DNA of 64,000 nt from Marvania coccoides. Lineage: Eukaryota; Chlorophyta; Trebouxiophyceae; Chlorellales; Chlorellaceae. Shown piece after piece: positions 55,803 to 64,000 of the stretch. How positions within the stretch are numbered: the first letter of the stretch is position 1; the number at the start of each line of letters is the position of its first letter. Location of the stretch: NCBI GenBank assembly GCA_963854735.1, contig OY978097.1, positions 186,001 to 250,000 on the forward strand, read 5' to 3'. A program made the translations under genes and the position numbers. The notes below the pieces were generated by a model. The model did not search any database and was not told the DNA's origin. It worked only from the letters and a program-made list of their open reading frames with translations.

Positions 55803-58573
55803 ATGACCTGGTCAGGCGCCCAGGATGGGACGGCCCTCGAGCTGCAGGTCGTCAACTGCCCCTCGCAGGTAGGCATACAAGCGCCACTGCAGCATATCTC
55901 CCCCTCTTCCTGCTCTTCAAGCGGGCTCGTCTCACAAATCTCTCTGTTTGCAGGACCTGGCGAAGACCAACTGCCTGTTTGTGGCACCTAACGATCCTGC
56001 CGCTGCGGCGCTCTACCTCACGCTCGGCGACTAGTGAGCAGCTCTTCCCTTGTCCTTTTTATCGCTTGTTTTATTATAATTAAATACCAGATTGCATTGA
56101 TTGTTTAAACTGTATACCGTACACGTTGTATTGCTCAAATCTCAAAGATTGTACATTTCCTTTATCGCAGCGTGTTCTCGGTGAGGACAGATGAGGCGAT
56201 GTCGGCAGGCTGCGTGGGTCTCAACGCCGCCCAGCGCCGCATCGTCAAGGTCTCTTCGGGCGACAAAACGCGGGCCTACCCCTTCTCGCCCCCCACCTCC
56301 GGCTTTCAGGTTGCCGTGCTCAACGCCGAAGTCGATTTCGTGTCCAAAAAGGCGGCGCGAGGGCCGGAGATTGAAATTGACGCCGCCGAGCTGTCCGAGC
56401 ACCTTCTCTCGCGGTTCTCCGCCCAGGTGTTCACCGTGCGCCAAGAAGTCGCGTTCGAATTTCAAGGAACCAATTATCAGCTCACCGTGAACAGCGTTGT
56501 TTCGAATGACCCTGGGGACCTGGCGGTGCACCAGGGCATGCTCGTCACCGACAGCGCCTTTGTGTTCGAGACCCGCCACGGCAGCGGCCTGAAGGTGACC
56601 GGCCAAAAGGCCGTTCTCGCCACGCAGCTTTTCAAGCACAAGGAGTTCAACTTCCAGAGCCTGGGCATCGGCGGGCTGGACGCGCAGTTCGAGCAGATCT
56701 TCCGCCGCGCGTTTGCCTCCCGCATCTTTCCTCCTGCGATGGTGGAAAGGCTAGGTATCCACCACGTGAAGGGCGTGCTGCTGCACGGCCCCCCAGGCAC
56801 CGGAAAGACGCTGATAGCGCGACAGATCGGCAAGATGCTCAACGGGAAGGAGCCCAAAATCGTCAACGGCCCGGAGGTGCTGTCAAAGTACGTCGGTGCT
56901 TCGGAAGAAAATATTCGGGAACTGTTCAAGGACGCAGAAGCGGACTACCAACGGCTGGGCGACTCCTCCGACCTCCACGTCATTATTTTCGACGAGATCG
57001 ACGCCATCTGCAAGCAGCGCGGCAGCGTACAGAGCGGGGCGGGCGTGCACGACACCGTGGTGAACCAGCTGCTCACAAAGATCGACGGCGTGGACTCGCT
57101 GAACAACATCCTGCTCATCGGAATGACCAACCGCAAGGATATGCTGGACGAGGCGCTGCTGCGCCCGGGGCGGCTGGAGGTGCAGGTAGAGATTGGGTTG
57201 CCGGACGAGCGGGGCCGGCTGCAGATTCTGGAGATCCACACCTCTCGCATGTCCCAAAACTCGTTCTTGGCACGGGACGTGGACCTGTACGAGCTGTCGC
57301 AGCGCACCAAGAACTTTAGCGGCGCGGAGATCGAGGGTTTGGTAAAGAGCGCCACCTCATTTGCGCTGAACCGCCAGGTGGACGTCACCGACCTGTCCAA
57401 GCCCATCGACGAGGACAACATTAAGGTGACGATGGAAGACTTTCTGGCAGCGCTGGAGGAGGTGAAACCAGCGTTTGGCGCTACCATTGACACGCTGGAT
57501 TCGTACCGTCTTCATGGCATGGTGGACTACGGACCCCGGCACCAGCACCTGCTGTCGTCCTGCCGCACCCTGGTGCGCCAGGTGCAGGCTTCGGAGGCCA
57601 CCCCGCTGATCACGGCGCTGCTGGAGGGGCCGCAGGGCACGGGCAAGACGGCACTGGCAGCGACGGTGGCCATCGAGAGTGAGTTTCCCTTCGTCAAAGT
57701 GGTGTCTGCGGAGGCCATGGTGGGATTCTCCGAAGCCGCCAAGTGCCAAAAGATCGCCAAGGTGTTTGACGACGCGTACAAGGCAAGTATAAAATATTCC
57801 TGCAATATTTCGCAATATATTTGTTGCGGTGTTGCTTTTTTAAATGCTTTCTTTCTTTGGTGGTTTCTTTGCATTGACAAAGCAATAGTCGTAGTTCTGA
57901 ATTGTGCGTTTCCCCTTCAAAGCAAGCTTTTGTTACTCACCTCGCATTTTTGCTCCCTCTGTTTGCCCTTCTCCTCACATTTGCCCCTTTTTCCTTTACC
58001 GCCATCGCCTGCAGTCCCCTCTGTCCGTCATCGTTCTGGACGAGATCGAGCGGCTGATCGAGTACGTGGCCATTGGGCCCCGCTTCTCCAACGCTGTGCT
58101 GCAGACGCTGCTGGTGCTGCTGAAGAAAGCGCCCCCCGCAGGGCGTCGCCTCTTCGTCATCGCCACCACTTCATTGGGGATGGTGATGCAGGACATGGAC
58201 GTTGCGCAGACCTTCAACGTGGCCATGCACGTGCCTGCGCTGGGCAAGGAGGAGATGAAAACCGTGCTGGCGCAGCTGGGGGCCTTCCAGGGAGCTGATG
58301 TGAGTATATAATACGTATTTATGCGTTTACGTTGCAATAATGGCTCTGTTAACTTTGTTACTTTTTGTTGAGATTGAATAATTAAATTAATTAATTTCCC
58401 TTAATCCCCTGGTTTCTGTGCAGCTGGAGGTTGCCGTTCAAGAGGTGGAAGAAGGCACGCCCATCAAGCGGCTTCTGTTGCTGCTGGATCTGGCACGGCA
58501 GGGCATTCCTGAGGAGGATCCAGCGGTGCCCATTGAAAAGTGGACAAAAGTTATTCTGGACTTGAATCTGTGA
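55803..58573 (+). CDS. NSF: N-ethylmaleimide-sensitive factor (NSF), vesicle-fusing ATPase
   Basis: Exons 55803-55868, 55954-56033, 56171-57782, 58015-58299 and 58424-58573 give 730 residues (family about 740). NSF disassembles SNARE complexes after membrane fusion in the cytosol. Seen: N domain to about residue 200 (VVNCPSQDLAKTNCLFV); D1 AAA+ with Walker A HGPPGTGKTLIARQI and Walker B IIFDEIDAICKQRG, MTNRKDMLDEALLRPGR; D2 with GPQGTGKTALAATVA and VIVLDEIERLIEYVAIGPR. Intron 3 uses a GC donor (TACAAG/GCAAGT at 57783), keeping FDDAYKSPLSVIVLDEIE in frame; the GT four bases on would not. A TGTAA motif follows the stop at 58618. Confidence 0.96.
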
Positions 58574-58617
58574 AAGTTTTGGAGTAGTACACGTGAATTT
58601 AATAATGCTTTATTTCA

Positions 58618-58622
58618 TGTAA
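58618..58622 (+). terminator. TGTAA polyadenylation-type motif downstream of NSF
   Basis: TGTAA 45 nt after the NSF stop codon, a likely position for a green-algal poly(A) signal. Confidence 0.45.
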
Positions 58623-58760
58623 CGGATCGACAGTTGAAAAAGCAGAAGAAGAACCACATAGAGAGACAGATGCAATATATTCAAAATTATGACGTAAATT
58701 CTCTCTCGAAACGATCACCTCAGCCCAAAAACCGCGTACGTGTGCCTCGCATAATACAAT

Positions 58761-59653
58761 ATGCCAAGTTTTCAGCGTGGGGTGGCACTGGGAGCGCATT
58801 CTCCCAGACTCATTTCCGGTTTAATTATTTCTAGTTCCCACCAAACCCGTACCTATCAATTTCGCTTGCGCACGCCCCCAAAAGCTATGGCTGCGACCGA
58901 TGAGGAGTATAATGCTCGGTGGGAGAAGATGTGGCACGGCCCAGAGGGGGAGGGGCTCCAGCCTGGGGCGGCGTTCGACAGCCACCGCTCCAGTCCTGCT
59001 CTCCACGCCACAATTGCGAGCGGCAAGCTCGGCGACGTCAAGGGGAAGCGTGCCCTGATTCCCGGCTGCGGCAGAGGCTACGACGTGATTACATTTACCA
59101 AGGCAGGTGCTTCTGAGGCGGTGGGCTTGGAGCTGGCGCCCACAGCAGTAGGTTTCGCCCTTTACTCGTTTATTGTGCCTTCCGTCGATTTTGCAAACGG
59201 TTTGAGCCTACTAAATCTACACATTGATTACCTTTTCAGGTTAAGGTTGCCAACAAGTACGTTTACGCTGAGCTAGACCACCTTCACCCCCACGGCACAG
59301 TCATTGCCGGCGACTTTTTCAAGTTTTGCAACAGCGAAAACTGCGAAAAGTTCGACTTGGGGTACGACTACACCTTCATGTGCGCGCTGCACCCCGACAT
59401 GCGCAAAGACTGGGCCACAGCATGGCACCGGCTATTAAAACCGGGCGGCTTGCTGTGCACCCACATTTTCCCTGTGGTGCCTGCCACTGGCAACCCAGGA
59501 CCGCCGTGGCCCGTCTCCCCCGAGCTGTACAAGGGGCTGCTGCTGGGCGAGGGCGGCAGGTTTGAACTACGGAGCCTGGAGAAGGTTCCCGACAGTGAGA
59601 GCCATCCAGGGCGAGGAGGAAAGGAGTACATGGCTGTGTGGGAGAGACTTTGA
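58761..59653 (+). CDS. Thiol/halide S-methyltransferase of the TPMT family (HOL-like)
   Basis: Exons 58761-59147 and 59240-59653 give 266 residues, or 224 if translation starts at the Met at 58887. The family moves a methyl group from SAM to thiocyanate, hydrogen sulfide or halides. Seen: YNARWEKMWHGPEGEGLQPG at the start of the domain, SAM-binding ALIPGCGRGYDVITF, LELAPTAV, then YDYTFMCALHPDMRKDWATA and RLLKPGGLLCTHIFP, the C-terminal part of the fold. The 42 residues before the second Met (Arg/Ser-rich, hydrophobic ISGLIISSS, almost no acid) could be an organelle transit peptide. A TGTAA motif lies 72 nt after the stop. The substrate cannot be told from sequence. Confidence 0.87.
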
Positions 59654-59724
59654 AGAGAAGGCATTGAAGTGGTGGCGCAGCGGAGACCATAACCTGCCTG
59701 TGATTTTCTGCCTGTGATTTTTTT

Positions 59725-59729
59725 TGTAA
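59725..59729 (+). terminator. TGTAA polyadenylation-type motif downstream of the methyltransferase
   Basis: TGTAA 72 nt after the stop at 59651-59653 and 66 nt before the next start codon. Confidence 0.4.
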
Positions 59730-59794
59730 TTGTTATATTACTCCTGTTGATTTAAATTCGTGTACATTGGACCACACAGAAGGTCGTCAGCGCC

Positions 59795-60897
59795 ATGGTA
59801 GCGTCTCAATTGTTTTCGAAATCATTTAATAGTAGCTTAATATCTTCGCCACGCCCATTTGTACCTCATAAAAACGTCGCAAGAACGCCAGCGCCTCTTC
59901 CACGTAGACATCTGGCTACCAGAGCTCAAGATGGCGATCGCCAGGCTCCTGCGCAACCCTCCAATCGATCCAACCCTCTGGACCGCTACAGACCGCCCAG
60001 CAAAGAAGAAGCCGACCTGCGTGCAGAAGCGGAAGCCCCATTTCGGTCAATTCGCATGGTACTCTTCGGCTTTGGTTCGGCAAGTGCAGGACTGGCCACG
60101 CTGCTGTCGCTGCCCACGCTGATTGGCGCCCTGGCTGGGGCTCCCAACGCCAAGCCGCTGGTGGAAGCCGGCCAGGACTTTGGCATCAACATTGGCGCGC
60201 TGCTGTTTTGCGGATTCTTCTTGGTGCGCGACTTGCAGGCTCGGGACAAGCAGCTGCTGCGGCTGATGAGGGAGGACGCGCTGGGTGCCTGCCAGCTGGA
60301 GCTCTCCAACAAGCGATGCCTGCGGCTGGCGCAGCTGCGCGGCGCAGCGCGGCCCGTCATCTTCGCGGGGTCCCCATCTCAGGTAGCAGCGGCGTTGGAG
60401 GCGGCGGAGCCATTCAAAGAGGCCCTCAAGCAGCGCGGCGTGCTGGTGGTCGGCCTGCCCATCTTCCAAGATGCCGCAGGGCCCGATGCACCTGCGGCGC
60501 AGCTCCCTGCGTTGGTTAAAGATGATTTGCGGTGGCGGGCGGTGCCCATTCGAATTGACGCGTGGAAGCAGTGGTTCAACGAACAGTCGTCGGCTGCTGG
60601 GAAGGGCGTGGAGCGGGGGCTGTACGTGGGGCTGCGGAAGGACGGGCGAGTGCGCGCCAGCGGGCTGGGGTGTCCCCCGTGGGGCACTTTTGCGGCGCAG
60701 CTGCCTGTCGACGACGATGGCATGTGGGGGTGAGTAGTATGCTTTTATTGGACTTTTGCTTTATGTTTAATTAATTGGCATGCTGCCTTGTGTTTTACTG
60801 TGGGGGGTTTACTGATGGTGATTGGCATGTTTTTTCCTTTCTGTCTTGTTGCAGTGGATTTTTGGATGGCATGGATGGTTGCGTTAACATGGATTGA
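59795..60897 (+). CDS. LOW PSII ACCUMULATION 1 (LPA1)-like plastid protein
   Basis: Exons 59795-60729 and 60855-60897 give 325 residues. LPA1-type proteins assist photosystem II assembly in thylakoid membranes. Seen: a Ser/Arg/Pro-rich transit peptide of about 45 residues; DRYRPPSKEEADLRAEAEAP, the start of the DUF3493-like region; two hydrophobic segments (MVLFGFGSASAGLATLLSLP and INIGALLFCGFFLVRDLQAR); then a soluble domain with KQLLRLMREDALG and a C-terminus ending GFLDGMDG. The last exon has only 14 codons; a phase 2 GT-AG intron restores GMWGGFLDGMDGCVNMD, the family's usual end. The TPR repeats of classical LPA1 are absent, so this is the shorter LPA1-like branch. Same strand as the methyltransferase, 140 bp downstream. 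Confidence 0.85.
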
Positions 60898-61088
60898 AGG
60901 GTGCAGTTGAGAACGAGTTCTACTTGGCATATGACTGATGCTGAGTTTCAAATTTTTATATTTTGTTGACGTCAACAGCAAAAATGAAATTATGAGGCAA
61001 AATATATGAAATATAAATGGAAATTTTCATTGAAGCGCGCCAGTTTAAAACAACATAAATGGTTTATTTCGATGTCGCCTGACACTAG
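60898..61088. other. Convergent spacer, LPA1-like / RIT1
   Basis: About 190 bp with an AT-rich 3' flank of each gene. Nothing recognised. Confidence 0.4.
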
Positions 61089-62932
61089 CTAGTAGCATAT
61101 TTCAGTCTTCTTCAGCCCTTCTCTCTGCCCGCACCCACTCAAAACCAGAAATGCATTGAAGACCTGTCGCAGCAGCGCCTTACTGAGCACTACTTGGGGG
61201 TACTGCGCCGTAACCACCGCCAAGTACTGCCGCACCGTCACCCTGGAGAACTCTGCCGCCATCATCACAGGCTGGAAGGTCCATCCTTCACTGCCGCTGT
61301 CAGCCGTGAAAAATTTGCAGCCGCCTGCCCAGGCAGCCCCGCCGTCGCCATCCAACGCATAGCACGCTATCAAGCACGCCAACAGCACGGTTGCAGCGAT
61401 GTCCATGGCCTCTGGCTCAGCCACGATCATCACCTTCCGCCCAGCTTCCAGGTGGGATGAAACAAACGATACCGCAGCAGGCAGCGCACGCAGCACCGCA
61501 GTTTTCGGCGCATTGTCCTCCCCGACAGGCAGCCATAAGTATCGGCTCACGTCACCGCTGTCCCCTGCTGCTACAGCTGCCAGAGTTGACACTTGCCCAG
61601 CATAAGAAGCGTGAGATTCAATTTTCGTCGGAATTTCGCCTTCTAACCACGCTATCTGCCTGCTCCCGACGTTCAACACCGCATCGCATTTATCCCATGC
61701 TGTCGCAGCGTCCAGCGCAGGCAGCAGGCCCAGCGCCAGCGCCTCCGCCACCCATGCTGGCTTTTCTGCCCATCGACTTGCTGCCCCACCTCTTGCGCCA
61801 GCCCCCGTGCGCTGCTGCGCCTTGGCGCGCTTCTCAATTTTCACCAGCCGCTTAGCCACGGCTTCCACGCCGTCTGATCCTGCTGCCAGCAGCTCCCATA
61901 AGTTCGCCCAAGCCAACTCGGGCGTGATGCCTTTTGCCCAGCTTTCTTCGTCGTCTCCAGCCCCAGGAACGTAGTCAAACATAATATCGATAGATGAGCG
62001 GTGGTCAGAGGCATCCACAGCTTCGCTTTCTTCTTCTAAGTCGGCATCTAGCACAAATCGCCTTCTCCCACGAGAATGAGGAACAGAAGCAGAAATTAGT
62101 ACCACTGGGGTGAACTGCAGCGACTGGCGTTCCTCAAAAGCTATCTCCCAGTCTTCATCCCCGTCTTGGCACGCCCAGAAGCACCGCAGCGGCTTTTGCA
62201 GCGCCTCTATTAGCGGGGAAAGGTGGTCTGGGCCCACAGCCAGCAAATCGTCAACCCAGCCGTCCAGCCGCTGCCGAATCTGGTTCCGTTCGTTGCCAGA
62301 GATGAATGCGGGTAGTTGGACGTCGGCGCGCCACTCGCTGGCGGCGTCCAGCTCCCTCAGCCGAGCTACCGCTTGGTTGATCACTGCTGCCCAAATGGGC
62401 ACAGTTTTAGACAGCGCATCCTGCGATCGTAGTTAATTAGGAATAATGCAAAACAAAGGAACAATAAATCGATTTTTAGTGCTACTCTCCCCCCAAATCA
62501 GGGTTAATAAATAAAATTGGCGCTCACCGGAAAAGTTTTGCCTCTTCGAGTGGCGTCCACGATGCACACGCCACCCTGCGCCGCTGCAATCAAAGCAACG
62601 TGAAGGTTCATCCGTGCGGTGCTGAACGACCACTGCCCTGAGTGCCCGTCTGTAGATTTGTAATAGCAGGTGTCGGCAGCTGAAGGAGCGTACCATAAGC
62701 CGCATCGCAGGTTGGCTACGAGCGGCCAAGGGCGGCAAGCGTGTACCACGTCCCCCACGAACTGCCCGTCGTGCGCGATGGAGGCTAAACAGTTGAAGAG
62801 GCCGTGCTCAGCTCGCTTTACAGCTCTGAGGACTGCCGTCATGCTGGGCTGGGTGTTGCAGATGTGGAAGGTGAGCCCGTCGGGGGCTTCGAAATGGCGT
62901 TGCCGCATGATTGCGTCGTCCAGCTCCTCCAT
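61089..62932 (-). CDS. RIT1: Initiator tRNA 2'-O-ribosyl phosphate transferase, RIT1-like
   Basis: Exons 62528-62932 and 61089-62420 give 578 residues. Rit1 modifies A64 of initiator tRNA in fungi and plants, keeping it out of elongation. Seen: an N-terminal block with the family signatures PLVANLRCGLWYAP, CYYKSTDGHSGQW, FSTARMNLHVALI and GGVCIVDATRRGKTFPD; the junction FPDALSKTVPIWAAVIN spans the intron in phase 0. The C-terminal half contains VLNVGSRQIAWLEGEIP and a phosphatase-like part with AGRKVMIVAEPEAMDIA and ALRALPAAVSFVSSHL. The CX5R phosphatase signature is not evident. Divergent from the NADH dehydrogenase gene. Confidence 0.9.
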
Positions 62933-63342
62933 GCTTTTGGCCGCTTACGAGTAAAATCGGACGAATTATTTTGTGGGGGGAAAAATATTCAAAAACATGG
63001 ACGACGCATGCTGAACATCATCGAAAAAAATCGTACTTGCGATATAAATGCAAAAGCTTCAAAATTAGACGGACTTGATCCGAATCAGACGGGAAAAAAC
63101 CCGCGTTTCGTTTTTTTCTTTTTTTTCAAAGGAAAAAACATGATGAATCCCTCGTTGCATCGGGTTTTCAGCCTATTTTAATCAAGCCTGTTTTTTTCTT
63201 AAGTTTTTTTCCGGTGTGAAGTTGGCAAGCGAGCCGTTAATTGCAGCATTTGTTTTTTTGATCACTTTTTGATTAAATTAATAACTTGCTTTAGTCTCCT
63301 GTGTAACGTTTTCTTCTCAAAACTATATCGCCACATGTCACA
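62933..63342. promoter_or_regulatory. Shared spacer, RIT1 / type II NADH dehydrogenase
   Basis: 410 bp between divergent starts, with T-rich stretches near 63105-63130 and 63190-63260. No specific element identified. Confidence 0.4.
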
Positions 63343-64000
63343 ATGTTGACTGCGTATCCTTGGAGGCTCATTCAGCGCTCATTCAGCACGTTTGCCTCTC
63401 CTGTACTGCAAGCTGCATACAGAGCCCCAGCTCAAACAACGCTTCCACTCACGACAGGTAGGATACGCCTCGAATCAGATTTTGAGAATGATGGTTCAAA
63501 TTTTGAGAATGGCCTAAAAAAATGTCTCCTCAGGGCGAGAGCGTCTCGTAGTTTTGGGGACGGGTTGGGGGGGGTGCCGCCTGCTAAAAGACATCGACCC
63601 TCAGAAATATGATTTCACCGTCATTAGCCCAAGAAACCACATGGTGTTCACCCCGCTGCTGACTAATACTTGTGTGGGAACGCTAGAGTCGCGGGCCGTC
63701 ACTCAGGCGAGCAAATTTCTTCTTTTATCGCATTGTTACGGCATTTTTGCCTTTTTTATTTTGCAGTAAATACATCGTAGTGAAAGTGATGCATTTCCTC
63801 GGATTTTAGGCAGTGGTGGATTTGCAGAAAGCGCTGAAAGCCCCGCAGAATTTCTACTTTGCCGCCAACGCCATTGCTGTGCGCCCTGAGGAGAAGGTGG
63901 TCGAGGCCTGTTCTGTCGATGGCATCCGCTTTGAGGTCTCGTACGACGTTCTCGCCATTGCCACCGGATCCTTGGGCAGTACATTTGGGATCCCAGGGGT
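63343..64000 (+). CDS. Type II NAD(P)H dehydrogenase (alternative complex I), 5' part
   Basis: Exons 63343-63457, 63534-63706 and 63810-64000, continuing past the window. Alternative NDH-2 enzymes pass electrons from NAD(P)H to quinone without proton pumping, in mitochondria or plastids. Seen: an N-terminal Arg/Ala/Thr-rich targeting peptide ([13 protein letters not shown]); the FAD/NAD-binding dinucleotide fold [14 protein letters not shown] (third base of the first codon split by the intron); [49 protein letters not shown]. Intron 2 has a GC donor (ACTCAG/GCGAGC at 63707); [12 protein letters not shown] then aligns residue for residue with the family. Whether NDA, NDB or NDC type cannot be told from this part. 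Confidence 0.92.

Noticed and set aside
1..64000. Bacterial-type operons, CRISPR arrays or phage genes
   Set aside because: Genes are intron-split and eukaryotic throughout; no direct repeat-spacer array is visible.

Overview
The window is nuclear DNA from a eukaryotic alga, most likely a green alga of the Chlorella/Coccomyxa (trebouxiophyte) kind. The reasons are: nearly every gene is split by short introns (about 55-250 nt, mostly near 100) with GT or GC donors and (C/T)AG acceptors; exons are GC-rich while introns and spacers are AT-rich; several genes encode thylakoid or plastid proteins (Psb32-like TPM protein, DUF2854, LPA1-like, ACHT thioredoxin, plastid pyruvate kinase); a MUT9-like kinase and a plant-type double GATA finger protein are present; and the green-algal polyadenylation motif TGTAA lies downstream of some stops. 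The genus assignment is inference only.

Layout, left to right. 86-7617 (-) DNA polymerase theta, 3' end cut by the window edge. 7834-9030 (+) TPM/Psb32-like protein. 9612-13450 (-) PI 4-kinase. 13841-15762 (+) CCT4. 16380-18116 (-) bZIP-like protein. 19414-22333 is a repeat-rich island with a decayed LINE reverse transcriptase. 22715-23885 (-) eIF2B alpha. 24066-25019 (+) DUF2854 protein. 25868-29424 (-) is a run of three small secreted-protein genes, two of them tandem paralogues. 30310-33037 (+) DGAT1 with an unusual N-terminal extension. 33606-34580 (+) RsmG. 34660-35284 (-) TIM13, a four-exon gene of 78 codons. 36006-36821 (+) ACHT-type thioredoxin. 37879-39809 (+) MUT9-like kinase. 40650-42362 (+) DEAD-box helicase. 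42524-44010 (-) 2H phosphoesterase. 45214-47616 (-) GATA factor. 48695-49906 (-) ferritin-like desiccation-related protein. 50397-52588 (-) pyruvate kinase. 53922-55426 (-) DLST. 55803-58573 (+) NSF. 58761-59653 (+) thiol methyltransferase. 59795-60897 (+) LPA1-like. 61089-62932 (-) RIT1. 63343-64000 (+) type II NADH dehydrogenase, running off the right edge.

Most genes are unrelated housekeeping functions: DNA repair, lipid signalling, protein folding, translation control, the TCA cycle, vesicle fusion, RNA helicase, organelle import and photosystem care. They do not form one pathway. Neighbours are often divergent and share 180-720 bp spacers that must hold both promoters.

The most striking observations are: (1) GC-AG introns at far above the usual rate, with five introns that only a GC donor keeps in frame and two more ambiguous cases out of about 52; (2) the secreted-protein cluster with a common signal-peptide border and a possible CTG start beside a dispersed repeat; (3) a DGAT1 with two extra membrane segments; (4) a perfect 15-bp hairpin behind the GATA gene; (5) a 102-nt stop-free intron in the DUF2854 gene. 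Gene models were spliced by hand from reading-frame continuity and family conservation; no database search was possible.
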